Below, piece by piece: positions 21,950 to 33,545 of a stretch of 64,000 nt of DNA. The DNA lies in contig CM029654.1 of assembly GCA_017311315.1 (NCBI GenBank), positions 930,001-994,000 on the forward strand. The letters run 5' to 3'. Under the pieces are notes generated by a model that saw only the letters and a program-made list of their open reading frames with translations, was not told the DNA's origin and searched no databases. The DNA is from Dendrocalamus latiflorus (Eukaryota > Streptophyta > Magnoliopsida > Poales > Poaceae). Both the position numbers and the translations under genes were made by a program. Position 1 is the first letter of the stretch, and the number at the start of each line of letters is the position of its first letter.

Positions 21950-22560
21950 TCATATGTTCTTAAAATAAATTACCGACCAAGCCATATAAGTTACCACCGA
22001 TCAGACCCTAATTTACCATTGATGGTAGCAAATTACCAACATTAGATCAAGATTACCATCAATTTTGCGAATTTGAAAAGATCAGAAGTTATCATTATTC
22101 AAATCCTAAGTTGTCATTATAGTTTTAATAAACCACTTCAAAATTACCATTTGTTTCTATGAACATGAAATTTTTCAAAGCTTACCATAAGCTACACTTA
22201 AGTTACTATCTGCAAATTCAACAAATTGTCAACCTAAAGTTCAAAAATTACAAACCATCACTTTTGTGAATTTGAAAGCTTCAAAATTACCATCAGCTAA
22301 CATATAAGTTACCATGCATTTTTCATCAAATAATCACACCCAAAGTGTTATTTGTTTTCATCAAGTCGAACGAGGATGAAAGCTAACAAAATTTCCACAT
22401 AAGTTTATAATTTATCATTATTTTATGAGCTTGTGTAAATAGTTTAAAAATTAATTTTGTGTAAAAGTTACCATCAATTACACGCTAAATCAACGTCTAC
22501 AATTTTAAAAATTACCAACCTTAGCTTAAAAATTATCACCAGGCTTTTTGATTTCTAGAA
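21950..22560. repeat. Degenerate TTACCAT-rich array
   Basis: About 600 bp of AT-rich DNA in which an AAATTACCATCA-like motif, often followed by TTTGTGAATTTGAAA-like sequence, recurs roughly every 25-35 bp, at least 15 times in decayed form. It lies beside the SF3B2 fragment. It may be a subterminal array of a transposon or an old minisatellite. Confidence 0.5.
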
Positions 22561-23222
22561 AGGTTAATATAGCTTCACCACAACTAATCTCTCCTGCGTC
22601 AGAGCAGGAAGAGGACAAAAATAGCTTAATATAACAGGCGGGTCTCACTAGTTTCAAGTGGCAGATATCATACATTATCTATTATCGTGGGCCCCACATG
22701 TACTATGTCGGTCATCCAACAACGTCAGGCGTGCCTCCAATAGAAGCGGTCTGGTCCCACGACGCAGGGGCGGGCCCAGCGGGTAGTCCATATAGGCCCA
22801 GGACTACCCTGCAACAGTACAAATTTGGCCAAAAAAAATTGGGCCCAAAAAAAAATCCCGTGCCCGTGCCCTAACCCCACGTAGCCACGCTCCGCCGACC
22901 GCAGCGCCCTGCGCATCCGCCTCCACTCCGCCAGCGCCCTGCGCCCATCCGCCTCCGCCTCGCCTCCGCCCTCCGCCTCGGCACCTCCGGCCTCCGCCTC
23001 CGCGTCGCCGCCTTCGCCTCCGCCTCCGCCTCGGCGCCTCCGCCTCCGCGTCGCCGCCTCCACCTCCACCTCCGCGTCAGCGCCTCCGGCCTCCATCTCC
23101 GCCTCATCCGCGGGAGTCGGCCAGAAGAAATCAAGAAAAGGAGCCGGCGACCGGCCAGCTGGATCCCGACTCCCGAGAGGATTTCTTGCGGGGTCTTCGC
23201 CTCGCTTCGGGCCTCTGCTGGC

Positions 23223-23342
23223 GCCGACCGCCAGGCTCCCTCCGCCTCCGCCTTCGCCGACCGCCAGGCTCCCTCCGCCTCCGCCTTCGCCGACCACCAG
23301 GCTCCCTCCGCCTCCGCCTCCGCCGACCGCCAGGCTCCCTCC
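23223..23342. repeat. 33-bp minisatellite, about 3.6 units
   Basis: Units start at 23223, 23256, 23289 and 23322 (last partial), each beginning GCCGACC[GA]CCAGGCTCCCTC. A 33-bp period keeps reading frames open, which explains the repetitive Gly-rich minus-strand open frame here. It is not evidence for a gene. Confidence 0.85.
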
Positions 23343-23582
23343 GTGGGCTCGGCCAAGCGCCCAGGCTGCCAGGGCGCGAGGGCGGCGCGGCACCGGCGCG
23401 GCGGCACTGGGCTGGCCACCAGGCCGCCAGGATTATGTTGTCCTGAGAGTCTTGATATTTCAATTTTTATATGAAATTTCTGGCTTCGTGGTGAATTGAC
23501 CTGTAACTCTTGAATAGTTGAATGGGAGTGTTGAGTTCCCAGTTGTCCTATTGTAATTAACTGGTTAATTACAATCTTTCAG

Positions 23583-24149
23583 GTGCATCCAGAAGGCAAA
23601 TACGTTGTAGATTTTGATAAAAGTATCGACATTACGAAGATCACGCCTTCAACAAGAGTTGCTCTTAAAAATGACAGCTATATGCTTCATCTTATCCTGC
23701 CCAGCAAAGTCGATCTGTTGGTTAATCTTATGAAGGTTGAGAAGGTTCCTGATTCTACCTATGATATGATTGGTGGTCTTGATCAGCAAATTAAAGAGAT
23801 CAAAGAGGTTTGTAAAGAACTTAATGCACAGTACATTTTGTTGTATTGTTACTTGTTAGCTCTCTGGCTTAACAACTCAATTTTCAGGTGATTGAGCTTC
23901 CCATTAAGCATCCTGAGCTGTTTGAGAGTCTTGGAATTGCCCAACCAAAGGTTAGAACTTGTTTACCAGTTTGCACTTTGTTTGACATCAGTTGAGTGGA
24001 GTCATCATTCAGTGGAAAATATTAACCCCTCCTTTTTCAGGGTGTCCTCCTTTATGGGCCTCCGGGTACAGGAAAAACATTACTTGCTCGTGCAGTTGCT
24101 CATCACACGGACTGCACCTTCATTAGGGTGTCAGGTTCCGAGTTGGTTC
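23583..24149 (+). pseudogene. RPT6 (26S proteasome ATPase) gene fragment
   Basis: Exons 23583-23807 (75 codons), 23888-23950 (21 codons) and 24041-about 24149, with both introns and all GT/AG sites kept, and an acceptor at 23581-23582 before the first. The protein matches the middle of the proteasome regulatory ATPase RPT6: VHPEGKYVVD, ITPSTRVAL, YDMIGGLDQQIKEIKEV, the Walker A site GPPGTGKT, and VSGSELV, where homology stops. It lacks the N-terminal coiled coil, Walker B and the rest of the AAA module, so it cannot be a working ATPase. There are a few substitutions in otherwise near-invariant stretches. It lies wholly inside the hAT-like element. Confidence 0.9.
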
Positions 24150-24305
24150 GAACTTATTTGTTGAATTTAAGGTATTATGAGATCTTTTAGATATATTATA
24201 TTTTTTACCGAACCGTTTACCGAATTTTTGTATTAAATTATATCACATTGAATAATAATTTTTTAGTTAGGCATACCCTGGATTCAAATCCTGGGTCCGC
24301 CACTG

Positions 24306-25518
24306 CCACGACGTGCCTCGATCGAACGCATACAGATTGGACGGCTTCAAAGTGGATGCGCTCTAAGACAATAGCACAAGTAGATACGCTATAGATTTTG
24401 CGTAGTATATATGTCAAGTTGCATAGCGTGCGACAACCCTTAGCACAAATGGAAGTCGATAGCAGCAATCGCACAGCCACAGCTACGCGTTTCTGCGCGG
24501 ATTACCGCCCAAGGAAAGGGTTGAGCCGGATCGATGGTCATCCGTCCATGCAATTCCAGGTTGGATGCCCAATAAAAAGGTTCGGAGGTAGTCAAAAAAG
24601 TTGAAGAAATCTGCGGGTCAGTTGTGATCGATCTGCAGGCTGCTGCGCAGCAAGATTGAAGCTGAACGGCGAGCGAGTTTGCGTACTTGCTGCGTGCGAC
24701 ATAAGTCGATCTCATCGCGTCGCTCTCGCGAAATATATAGATGCATGAGCTCTTTGAGTGAAATGCATTGCTATGTCAATCAGTATAGATTTAGTTCGAC
24801 AATCAGTCTAGATTTTAGCAGATGAAATGCATTGCTATGTCACTGTTATGTGAGATGAGACTGTCCTCACCTGATTAATGCAGATGTGTCCGGCGTAACA
24901 TCAAGGACGGAGATCAGATGATGGCATGAACACATGTCCAGCTGAAGCACCGCAAATCGAAGTAGAAAAAGGAGGGCTCAAATATTTTTTGATTTCCTAT
25001 GCATGCTCTGCTCCTACTAACGTTCAATGGACACCACAAAATGCAGGAGAGCTAGGAAGCATGGTTCTGTTCCATTCATCATGTAGTCTACTACACCTAT
25101 CTTGTCAGTATTATGTCAAACAGAATGCTTGTAGTGCTGTCTCAATTAAGTATTCAGGAGGTTATCACAGTCGGTTCACTGTTCTCTCCTTTTCATCGTG
25201 TGGTGATTAATGAGCATTATCAGCGTCTTTGCCTAATTGCCTACCCTTTTAGCCTTTAATCTTTGACCACCATATCTTCAATCTTCTACTTTTTTTCCTT
25301 CAGATATCTGTGGTTATCGGCTCATCGCACTTCCAATAGAATCTCATACCTTCTTCCAGGAGATTTGACGTGCAGATGCAGAGAGGGAGACTCATCAGAA
25401 GAGAGCAAAGGAAAGGAGCTCACGAGTCACTACAACAGTATCAGATCTTATATTCTTCTCGTTTCAAAGCATGCTGTATCTGAATGGCACGTTGATCCAG
25501 ACCCAAAAAATAAGGGGG
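24306..25518. other. Intergenic, nothing recognised
   Basis: About 1.2 kb. Contains two copies of a GATGAAATGCATTGCTATGTCA-like stretch (about 24759 and 24820). No recognised gene. Confidence 0.4.
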
Positions 25519-25664
25519 ATTTGATCATTTGCCCCACTTTATATTGCATTTGATAAAATGTCCTGCGATGTGTCACTTACGTGTGGGCTCTAAACCCGCA
25601 TGTAAGTGAGACATCACAGGGCATTTTATCAAATGCACATGGAAGATGAGGCAAATGATCAAAT
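25519..25664. mobile_element. Foldback MITE, ~146 bp
   Basis: Near-perfect inverted repeat: the left arm begins ATTTGATCATTTGCCCC and contains GCATTTGATAAAATG; the right arm is its complement with a few mismatches, and the centre lies around CTCTAAAC. It could fold into a long hairpin. The style resembles 39006-39192. The target duplication was not determined. Confidence 0.7.
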
Positions 25665-26252
25665 ATTTCTAGAGTTTAAAAGAAGTTTCGACAAGTTACA
25701 GCTGAGAGTTTCAACAAATTTCAACAGATTTTGCCAAGTTTCAAAAAAATGTTTTGTCATGTTTCAACTAAGTTTCAAGAAATTTTAACAAGGTTCACAA
25801 AAAAACCAAGCAAAAGAGCAAAAAAGTCCTGGCACTCTTCACTTGAGGCCGTGTGACCACTCACCGCTGCGGCTCCAACCCCACTGGAACATCGCGGCCA
25901 CTCCACCCCCGCCGGAACATCGCGCCTGTTAGCCTTCCCACCTGCCATCGAGCTCGTCTGCGGATCCGCGTCAATGAGGACGTCACGGCCGCTCGCCTTT
26001 CCACCTACCATTGTCTGATAGCCATGGTCGTACCCACTTATGTCGAGGGTGAGTGCTGTCACGCCCCTCACTCCCACGGTTGAACCCGTTGAAGCTCTCC
26101 ATGGCATCACCGCTTGCCCCCGCCATCAAGCCTGCTCGCTGATCGCCGCCGTTACACTCCCTCGCCCACCGCTGTCTAAGCTTGCTCGCCTCTCGCCAAG
26201 GCTATGCCCATCACCGCCAAGGGCCCTTACGCCGATCGCCATTGGCCCACGC
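25665..26252. other. Intergenic, GC-rich segment interrupted by hAT
   Basis: A repetitive AGTTTCAA/TTTCAAC-type stretch (25680-25800), then GC-rich DNA (25850-26252) that continues after the hAT element at 27575. Plus-strand open frames here have no recognisable domain. Confidence 0.4.
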
Positions 26253-27566
26253 TAGGGCTGGCAAAAAAGCTCGGGCTCGACTCGGGCTCGTGAAGGCTTT
26301 GCTCGACTCGTGGATGAAACGAGCCGAGCCGAGTCAGCAAAAAAGCTTGAGATCTAAACGAGCCGAGCCCGAGCCAGCTCGCGAGCTGGCAGCTTGGCTC
26401 GGCCCAACTGCCCGATGGCCCAATGGGCAATGGCCCGCCCGACGCCCCCTCCCGCTCCCGGCCTCCTCCTGTCCCCCACTCGGCTCTCTCCTCTCTCTCT
26501 GACTCTCTCTCCCTCTCGGTCTCTCCCTCCACTCACGCAGTCACGCGCGGCGGCGCGGACGCGCCCCCTCCCTCTGACCCTCTCCCTATTTCCTTGCCCC
26601 GGCAGCCCGGCCGACGCCTCTCTTCGGTTCCTCCGCGCCGGCCTCTACTCCGGTCTCCAGCCTCCGCGCTCCCCTCGCGCCTTCGGTCCTAGCGATGCCG
26701 CACTGCCCCGCCCCTCCAACACGCCTCCCGCTCGCGCCGCCGGTGAGCTGCGGCCAGATCCGTGGCCTAGGGCCCAGATCTGGCGCCTCCTCCCTCGGAT
26801 CCGACCTAGCCTCAGTTTGATTTGTTTGCCGGTTTGTTTTTATTTTATTGGGCTTGCTCAAGACGTGCTAGGTATGGAGGTGCGTTGCCCCGATGTGGTT
26901 ACGGCCGGCTAGAAGCCGCCCGCACGCCGGGGGAGTGCGCGGTGGTTGCTAGCTGAGTGGTTGGCTGGTTGCGCCGGTGGTAGCACGCCGCCGCCTCCCT
27001 CTTCGGTGAGCCCCTGCCCCTTTACTCATCTTCTACTCCCTCTCTTCTACCTCTGGCATTCTTTATGTTGGTTCATGGTTGCTAGAGCTATTACTGGTTA
27101 CTACTAGTGATTTGTCATGTGTGGTAAGCTAGGTTTGGTATTGAGATGAATACTAAGTTCATGTGTGCGTGGGGTTACCTTTGCCGGTGGGTTTTGGTTG
27201 CTTTGGCGAGGACAGCGACTCGTGCTCGGCGGTCGCCTTCCCCGTTGATGGTGAACCGGCTGGTCTGGGTGGTGGTCTCCTCCTCCTACGGCTTGCTGGC
27301 CTGTGGTTTTGCTCCTTGCCACCTTCTTGCTCCTGATTGACTCGTCCCGATGTTAGTCTGGTGGTCTCCTCCTCTTGCCATCGCTGTCGCCGTCGCCTTG
27401 ATCCTGATCGGTTGGACTGAATGTTTTTGGCTCGCGAGCTAGCTCGAGCTGGCTCGAGCCGCATCACAAGCCGAGCCGAACCCACAAAAAAGCTTGATAG
27501 CCTAACCGAGCCGAGCCGAGATTGTACCAAGCTTTCACGAGCCGAGCCGAGCCATTGCCACCCCTA
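26253..27566. mobile_element. hAT-like element, group C (GAGCCGAGCC subterminal repeats)
   Basis: 1314 bp. The left end reads TAGGGCTGGCAA and the complement of the right end reads TAGGGGTGGCAA. A perfect 8-bp duplication GCCCACGC flanks it (26245-26252 and 27567-27574). Both ends carry clusters of GAGCCGAGCC/GGCTCGGCTC, the kind of subterminal repeat hAT transposases bind. The GC-rich core (26420-27060) resembles a 5' UTR/first-exon region but no protein is recognised. No transposase. Confidence 0.85.
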
Positions 27567-27816
27567 GCCCACGCGCCAGCCACTGTCGATTGCTATGCCA
27601 GCATGCTAGACACTGCCGCTCTAGATGGAAAGCAGCAGCAGCAAAGAGAGGATTGGGGAATCCGTCGGCTGGCTGGATAAGGTTAGGATTGAGCGGATGA
27701 GAGAGGGAGGAGTGTAAGAGCCTGATACCGTCCATGTCAGATCGCACGGTGGTAGCCTGTTATGTTGATTCTAGCCGTGACAGCTTTGTGTATCCAAAAA
27801 AATTATGCACAAAGAG

Positions 27817-28364
27817 TAGAGATGGCAATGGGTACCCGATACCCGACGGGTTTTACCCGATAAAGAGACGGGTATGGAAAATTTTATGTATCCATGGGTA
27901 CGTTATTGGGCGAAATCCTCTACCCGCCGGGTAGGCGGGTGCGGGTATATACTACCCATACCCGCCTACCCGCGGGTAATGAATACCCACATTAGACAAC
28001 TAGACATCCCACTCAAATGTTAATTTTATTATCTACTTGTTGTTGATTGTTTATTTGTTTGTCATATGTTGATATGGTCATGTCAAGTATGTTTATGTGA
28101 TGTACTAATTTTGATCATTAGACGCTTTTGTGCTTGGCATGTATGATTAATGAATGTCTAAATTGATGATATTCTTATGTGTTGAACCGAGTATGCTTGC
28201 GGGTACGGGTTACCCGTCGAGTAGTAATACCCGCGCGGGTACGGGTATGGGTAAATTTTCTTACCCGCGTGCGGATACGGGTAACCCGACGGGTAAATTT
28301 ACACCTAGCAGGTACAGGTATGGAATGGCAATACCCGATAGGTATTTACCCATTACCATCTCTA
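27817..28364. mobile_element. hAT-like element, group B (TAGAGATGGCAATGGG ends)
   Basis: 548 bp. The left end reads TAGAGATGGCAATGGGTACC and the complement of the right end reads TAGAGATGGTAATGGGTA. An 8-bp duplication ACAAAGAG is perfect (27809-27816 and 28365-28372). Subterminal ACCCG/CGGGT motifs recur. No coding capacity. Same family as 48296-49104. Confidence 0.88.
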
Positions 28365-28594
28365 ACAAAGAGGAACATAACTCGAAGAACAAGGTTTCTG
28401 AGAGGCAATAAAGCAATATAATGCACTACAAGAACTAAAACTGCCAACTGGTTAGCCTCTCGCATTCTCTATTCACAGACGTAAAGGCCTAAAGAATACG
28501 CCCTCCACTTCTCCCTATCGCTCCATCCAATCCTCTTTTGATCCAAAAACAACTTGGATCACTCCTACAGATCAAGAATCACCACCTTGCCGAA

Positions 28595-30324
28595 TCATAG
28601 CAAGCTGAACAGAGGATGCTCTTGTGCTGCATCAAGCATGATCACCACTGCAACTGCCAGGGCAGCTTGGAAGGCTGCGGACGTTGACCATGACGCCGCC
28701 GTCGCTGCACCGGCGTCGCTGGCCTTCAAGGTCGCCAGCCACACGCCGTCTTCGAGCTGCTCGTGGCTCGGCCTCCGCAATGTGTACTTAGATTTCTCAC
28801 TGCAAAAATGTCAGAGGACATCGATCTCACTAGACTCGTTTTGCATAGTATTCCTTTCGTTCTTTTTTAATTAACATTTTTAGTTTTTCATAGTCATCGA
28901 GATACGATTTTGACCGTCACTTTTTTATAACTTTACAATAAAATATACTAATAAAATTATAATATTATAAAAATTTTAAATAATAAATATAAAGATATAA
29001 TTTTTGTATAACTAATCTAATAGTTTTAAATCTATTGACGTTTAATGACTCGGAGTAATTCATAACTACAACGTAATGCCAGTAATGAGGATGGTTAATT
29101 AGACCAAAAAACTTGAGATCCCGAGACAGAGCCATTCGATGTGTTTTTGCTGTTCCAAATTCCAACCAGGCAATTGCAACTTTCTAGTCAAGACAACATA
29201 CAAGGTGGGGACGGAACAAAGGAAAAATATGATATAAGAGAGAGAACAACTGATCCAAAGCTTCTTTTCTTTGTTCCTAGCCTAACTCTAATAAAAATCT
29301 CATGTTTTTCCCCTCTATCACAAAGAAGATCATAGTTGAATGAAATTCACAGCACGATGATTGCAATTAATGGAGACTCCTGACTCACAACCAGATCGTG
29401 CTATCGTAGCATCAGGAATTGAGAAAGGTACCTGCTTGGAGTGGATCTTGGGCAGAAGGTGATGGTGTAGTCGGTGTGGTTGCAGGTGAAGGTGGAGGTG
29501 GCGTCGTCGTAGGCGTAGCTGTAGGACTTGGGGCACGCCGACTTGAAGAGCTGAGAGTACTGTGAGGGGTGGCACGTGTCCGGGTTCCCGTACGCGCCGT
29601 TGCAGCAGTACTCGGGCCGGCCGAACGCCTCGCACGCGCTACGGCACGCGCGGCCGTCGCCGGCGCGGAGCTCCGAGGGGCACCGCTCGTTGAGGTCGAC
29701 GAGGCAGCCGGTGTCGGAGCACCCCGGCGCGGCCGCCTGCACGAGCATGGGCAGGTTGTAGCCGTCGACGAGGCTAACGTCGTAGAAGTCCTTCCCGCCA
29801 GCTCCATCGAGGGTGAACTCGGCCAGCGTGGCGGGCGGCGAGGCCCCGGAGCCGCGGCACTCCACCTCGCCGGAGCCGCAGTCCCCCGTGGCGCAGGAGC
29901 CCTTCCCGGAGCCGTCGAAGTCGCAGCCGGACCGCGCCCAGAAGCGGCCCGACCACCCTTTGGGCGCGTAGAGCGAGCGCGACTCCCCCGGCGAGAGGGC
30001 GAAGCCGGTGGTCTCGAGCGGCGGCGTGCCGGAGCCCGATAGCATCCCGGGCCACACCGTGTGTGTGCACCGGTTGGTGAAGGTGAAAGTGATGGCGCGC
30101 ACTGACCCTGCGCACCGCAAGAAACAACAAATCCGAACACATCCACTCACCAATCGAAAATCAAGCTCGCAACTTTATTATTGCCTCCAAATCACAAGCA
30201 GTCCAAGAAGATTAGCACGTAGCACCGAACACCAATGGATGGATGGATCGATACCTTGGAAGAAGGAAAGAATGAGGAAGGCGATCAAGGTCGGGGAGCC
30301 GAGGAGCAGCAGCTGCGGAGCCAT
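28595..30324 (-). CDS. Thaumatin-like protein (PR-5 family), membrane-anchored type
   Basis: Three minus-strand exons: 30255-30324, 29432-30107 and 28595-28799; total 951 nt, 316 aa, stop TGA. Starts MAPQLLLLGSPTLIAF, a signal peptide ending near residue 28. The thaumatin fold follows, beginning ITFTFTNRC, with all 16 family cysteines (ending DYTITFCP), the GxxWxGRFWARSGC block and the acidic-cleft segment DFYDVSLVDGYN. The last exon adds a Ser/Lys-rich linker and a hydrophobic C-terminus (AAFQAALAVAVVIML), which fits the long, possibly GPI-anchored thaumatin-like proteins. Secreted defence/wall protein by family; a beta-glucan target is inference. Junctions are GT-AG; intron 2 is 632 bp. Exon 3 is inferred from phase and composition, so the C-terminus is less certain. 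Confidence 0.88.
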
Positions 30325-30557
30325 GTGAGCACAGAATCAAACCGCGTCGTTGCGTAGCTTCTTGGGGAGCTTGCCTGAATGGAAGAGCGCAGTAGAATAG
30401 GAGGAGGAAGGGTTCTTCTTGGGCGGCCGTGCCCGTGTAATAAGGTGGCGGCGGTTGGGGAGGAGAGGAGGAGGAAGTGGGCACGATCGCAGCAGCCACG
30501 GCCCGTAACCTCACTGCACTCGCTCGCTCTGCGGCCGTGGAACCGACCAGCCGACTT
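30325..30557 (-). promoter_or_regulatory. Thaumatin-like gene 5' flank
   Basis: Short GC-rich stretch between the gene start and an adjacent inverted-repeat element. It would hold the 5' UTR and core promoter of the leftward gene. No TATA box is convincingly placed. Confidence 0.35.
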
Positions 30558-30782
30558 GGCCCCGTTTGGCACGGCTCCACTTCACAAGTGAAGCTGTTTT
30601 TTTTTGACTTCACAAGTGGAGTTGGGTGGAGCTACTTTTTTCAGCTCCACCCAACGAGCTACTTTTGTCTCAGCAGGTTTTAAGGGACTCCTTGGGTGGA
30701 GCTATTTTGTTATACCCCGTTTGGCACAAAACGGCTCCCAACAGCTCCAAGAGCCGGTGGTGGAGCTGTGCCAAACGGGGCC
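30558..30782. mobile_element. MITE with GGCCCCGTTTGGCAC ends
   Basis: 225 bp. The left end reads GGCCCCGTTTGGCACGGCTC and the complement of the right end reads GGCCCCGTTTGGCACAGCTC. The interior has further inverted GGAGCT/AGCTCC motifs. No clean target duplication was found, so the superfamily is open. It lies just upstream of the thaumatin-like gene. Confidence 0.7.
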
Positions 30783-30794
30783 TTGGTTAGATTA

Positions 30795-31064
30795 GAGCAG
30801 GTACAATAAGGTTTAATCAGCAGGCTATAGCAAATATAATATCAACTAAATCTTATGTGGCAGAGAGAGAAAGGAAGAGAGAGAAGGAAGCTGGCTACTA
30901 AATTACAGCTAGCTATAGCACGTAAAAATATGCATTTCACTCTCTTACACGTGGGGCTAAATAGTTATTGTAATAGCTAGCTTATTGTATGAACTATTTT
31001 TTTTGAAGGCTATAGATAAAATGGACAAGTGTTATAGCCACTAGCTATACTATTGTACTTGCTC
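30795..31064. mobile_element. Tourist-like MITE
   Basis: 270 bp. The left end reads GAGCAGGTACAATAAGG and the complement of the right end reads GAGCAAGTACAATAGTA. TTA lies on both sides (30792-30794 and 31065-31067), typical of PIF/Harbinger MITEs. The interior repeats TATAGC/GCTATA motifs. Confidence 0.8.
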
Positions 31065-31067
31065 TTA

Positions 31068-31939
31068 GCTGCTTTATTGCGTTGCTTGTTTGACTAGTTG
31101 AAACCCGCGCGTTGCTGCGCTCGGCGGACGGACCAACATGGATGTAAAGGAATAGCTGTAAGCAGTCCATCGATATGGGCTGACATAGCTCTGTGGAACT
31201 ACAAATCAAATGACTCCCTATGGAAATATTTCCAAGATTCAACCATCGAGCAACCTTCCATGGGTTGTCCAAGATCATGCTGTGACATTCGATGTCATCA
31301 CTATTGTTGGAGGAACGATCCAACCTTAGCCTAGTCAGTCTATTGTACCAGAAAGTCTAATAACCGAGCTGCTACGTGATTACCTTAAGAGGGCTATCAC
31401 GAGGCAGAGGACAATATTGTCTTTGCAGTTATAGACCTAGATAGAATCATTTATATAACAAAACTCTTTATAACTATAAATATATGCCCTAAAACGCCAT
31501 AAGGTCTCTCTTTTCAGATAAATTAAGATAGCATAGACTTCTATTCCCTATCTCCACAGTTTGTAAGCCTCCAAATAGCTCCTTTGTGGCCTCTCTGTAG
31601 CCCCCTTATTCACTGTTTGGTCTGTAACTATGACAACTGTTTTAGATAATAGTGCTAGTTTGTGGTTATTACCCAACAAAATAGAATAAATTCATGTTTT
31701 ATTGAATAATAAGCCGCATTAGAGTGTTGTAGCAGAACAATAGCTAGAGACGATACAATATTATTACAATATAATTGCCACACAAGATTACAATCTGTCG
31801 GTACTACATAATTCTACCCAAATATTAAACACTTGGAAATAGAAGTCATACCAACTAATAATTATACAAGTACGAAAACTAGTAGGTAGTGACATGCTAG
31901 TATACTCGGGTTCACGTAAACAGCTACCGGCCACCGCAT
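31068..31939. other. Intergenic, possible Helitron terminus
   Basis: At about 31092-31130 the sequence ACTAGTTGAAACCCGCGCGTTGCTGCG, read on the minus strand, resembles a Helitron 3' end (imperfect GC hairpin, then CTAGT). No 5' end was located. At 31715-31740 a TGTTGTAGCAGAACAATA stretch resembles 5166-5184 inside the hAT-like MITE at 4908. Nothing coding. Confidence 0.3.
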
Positions 31940-33250
31940 GCATACTCATCCTAACGTCCATACAGGGAATCCGTATGCAACCACCTGGGCCTCAGATTAC
32001 CCCATCCTAGTCCTGGTCCTCCTTGTCACGACCATGGCCGTCTCCATACCCACTTGCACATGCAAAGATCAAAGAAACCATCTCCTTGTACAACACATTA
32101 GCAAAACACACCTTTGTCTACCCCCAGACAAGAATCAGCTCAACTACGACCATCCCTAGATCGTTTACGACCATGCCTCAAAACGCTTATGACCATCGCT
32201 AACTGAATCAGACCCTACAATCACTCAATACGACCGCTAACACAGAGTATTCATAACCCACGAGTACTCCAAACCACTCGCACTGCTACTGACGACTATC
32301 GAGTACCGACAACCGAGTATCGACCAGCTGCAACACGTACTTGAAGCCTACGAGTACAGACAACATTCCAACACCCGACCACTTATCGTGATCATGAAAC
32401 CACTTCTACTGAGTACGGAGTCCTCCGATTACGAGTACCTCAACCAACGACCATTCATCAACGACCACCACACACCGACCAGTCGACCACTGGCCCAACA
32501 CGAGTACTCGACGTACTCAACAATCACATGAGTGAAGCGCTCGTATCGACCATGAAGGTCTACGAATACCGACCGAGAAGTCTACAGCAATTGATCGCTA
32601 AGCCTCTGATTACCATAGGCAGAACAGCAGACTGTTAAGTCTACGAGTATCGACAAGACTTCCAAATCTACGACCATGAAAGCAGTCTGCAAAATCTACG
32701 ACCATGAAAGTTGTCTGCAAGACTTACGACCATGTAAGTAGTCTGCAAAACCTACGACTATGAACGCAGTCTGCAAAATTTACGACCATCGACCGCAAAG
32801 CCCTCGACTATCGGCTAGTAAAACATTCGACTATCGAGTACGACCAATAAAGACTACGACTATCGAGTACTGTAGCTACGACCATGAAAGAGTATTGTAG
32901 CTACGATTAACTGCCATGGTCATAAAACCGAAGTCGTACTACCGTGGTCGAAAGGTCGAAGTCGTACTACTGTGGTTGAAGCTAGACGTGGTCATAAGGT
33001 CGAAGTTGTATTGCCGTGGTCGAAGGCAGACGTGGTCGACAACTGCTGTGGTCGAAGACTGAACGTAGTCGTAAACTGCCGTGGTCGAAGCCAACCATAG
33101 TTGTAGTCATGTTCATGCCGTGGTCGACGTTTACCATGATCGTAATCGAGTTCATGCCATGGTTAAAGTATGCCATGGTCGTAGTCTGATTGGCCATGTT
33201 GTGGTCGTAATCTGAGCAAGAGCCGATTGAGGGCACTCGAAGTAATACAC
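31940..33250. repeat. GAGTAC/GGTCGA-rich dispersed repeat, copy B
   Basis: Related to 3436-4790, same orientation: shares the TCAGATTACCCC...TGCACATGCAAAGA block, the CACTGGCCCAACACGAGTAC block and a 3' part rich in CTACGACCATGAAAG and GTGGTCGAAG units. The internal 20-35 bp units recur many times (32640-33180). No open frame of note. Boundaries and target duplication not found. Confidence 0.5.
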
Positions 33251-33545
33251 ACAAATCAAGTCTTTCATAAACGTAAAATCCAAAGCAAACCAAATATGAA
33301 TTATTTATCATATCTTTACTTACGATCATCAATATGATCTAACAAATTCATTGATTAATGCTAGTAGCAGTTGGCTTCGATCGAGTGTTTGTGTTGGTGA
33401 GCAACTGAGCGTGACACGATTGTTTGTCCGTTTGTATGGCCTGTTTGCAAGGGTTTGATTTCGTCTTGTCGTTTGCCTGTCGCGTTTTTGTGTACGTATT
33501 TGCAGGGGCGGACCCATAGGGTATGCCGGGTGGGCCACGGCATAC

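Larger units (their letters stand above)
22765..24305. mobile_element. Pack-type hAT-like element carrying RPT6 fragment
   Basis: 1541 bp. The left end reads CAGGGGCGGGCCCAGC and the complement of the right end reads CAGTGGCGGACCCAGG. A perfect 8-bp duplication CCACGACG flanks it (22757-22764 and 24306-24313). The left half is very GC-rich (CCGCCTC runs and a 33-bp tandem repeat). The right half holds three exons and two introns of a 26S proteasome ATPase gene. No transposase is present, so it depends on a partner elsewhere. The ends match those at 4908, 33503 and 44905. Confidence 0.88.

Noticed and set aside
22725..23463. Minus-strand Gly-rich repeat protein
   Set aside because: Produced by the 33-bp minisatellite within the hAT-like element; same repeat is open in several frames.
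29569..30042. 157-aa plus-strand open frame
   Set aside because: Antisense of the thaumatin-like coding exon.
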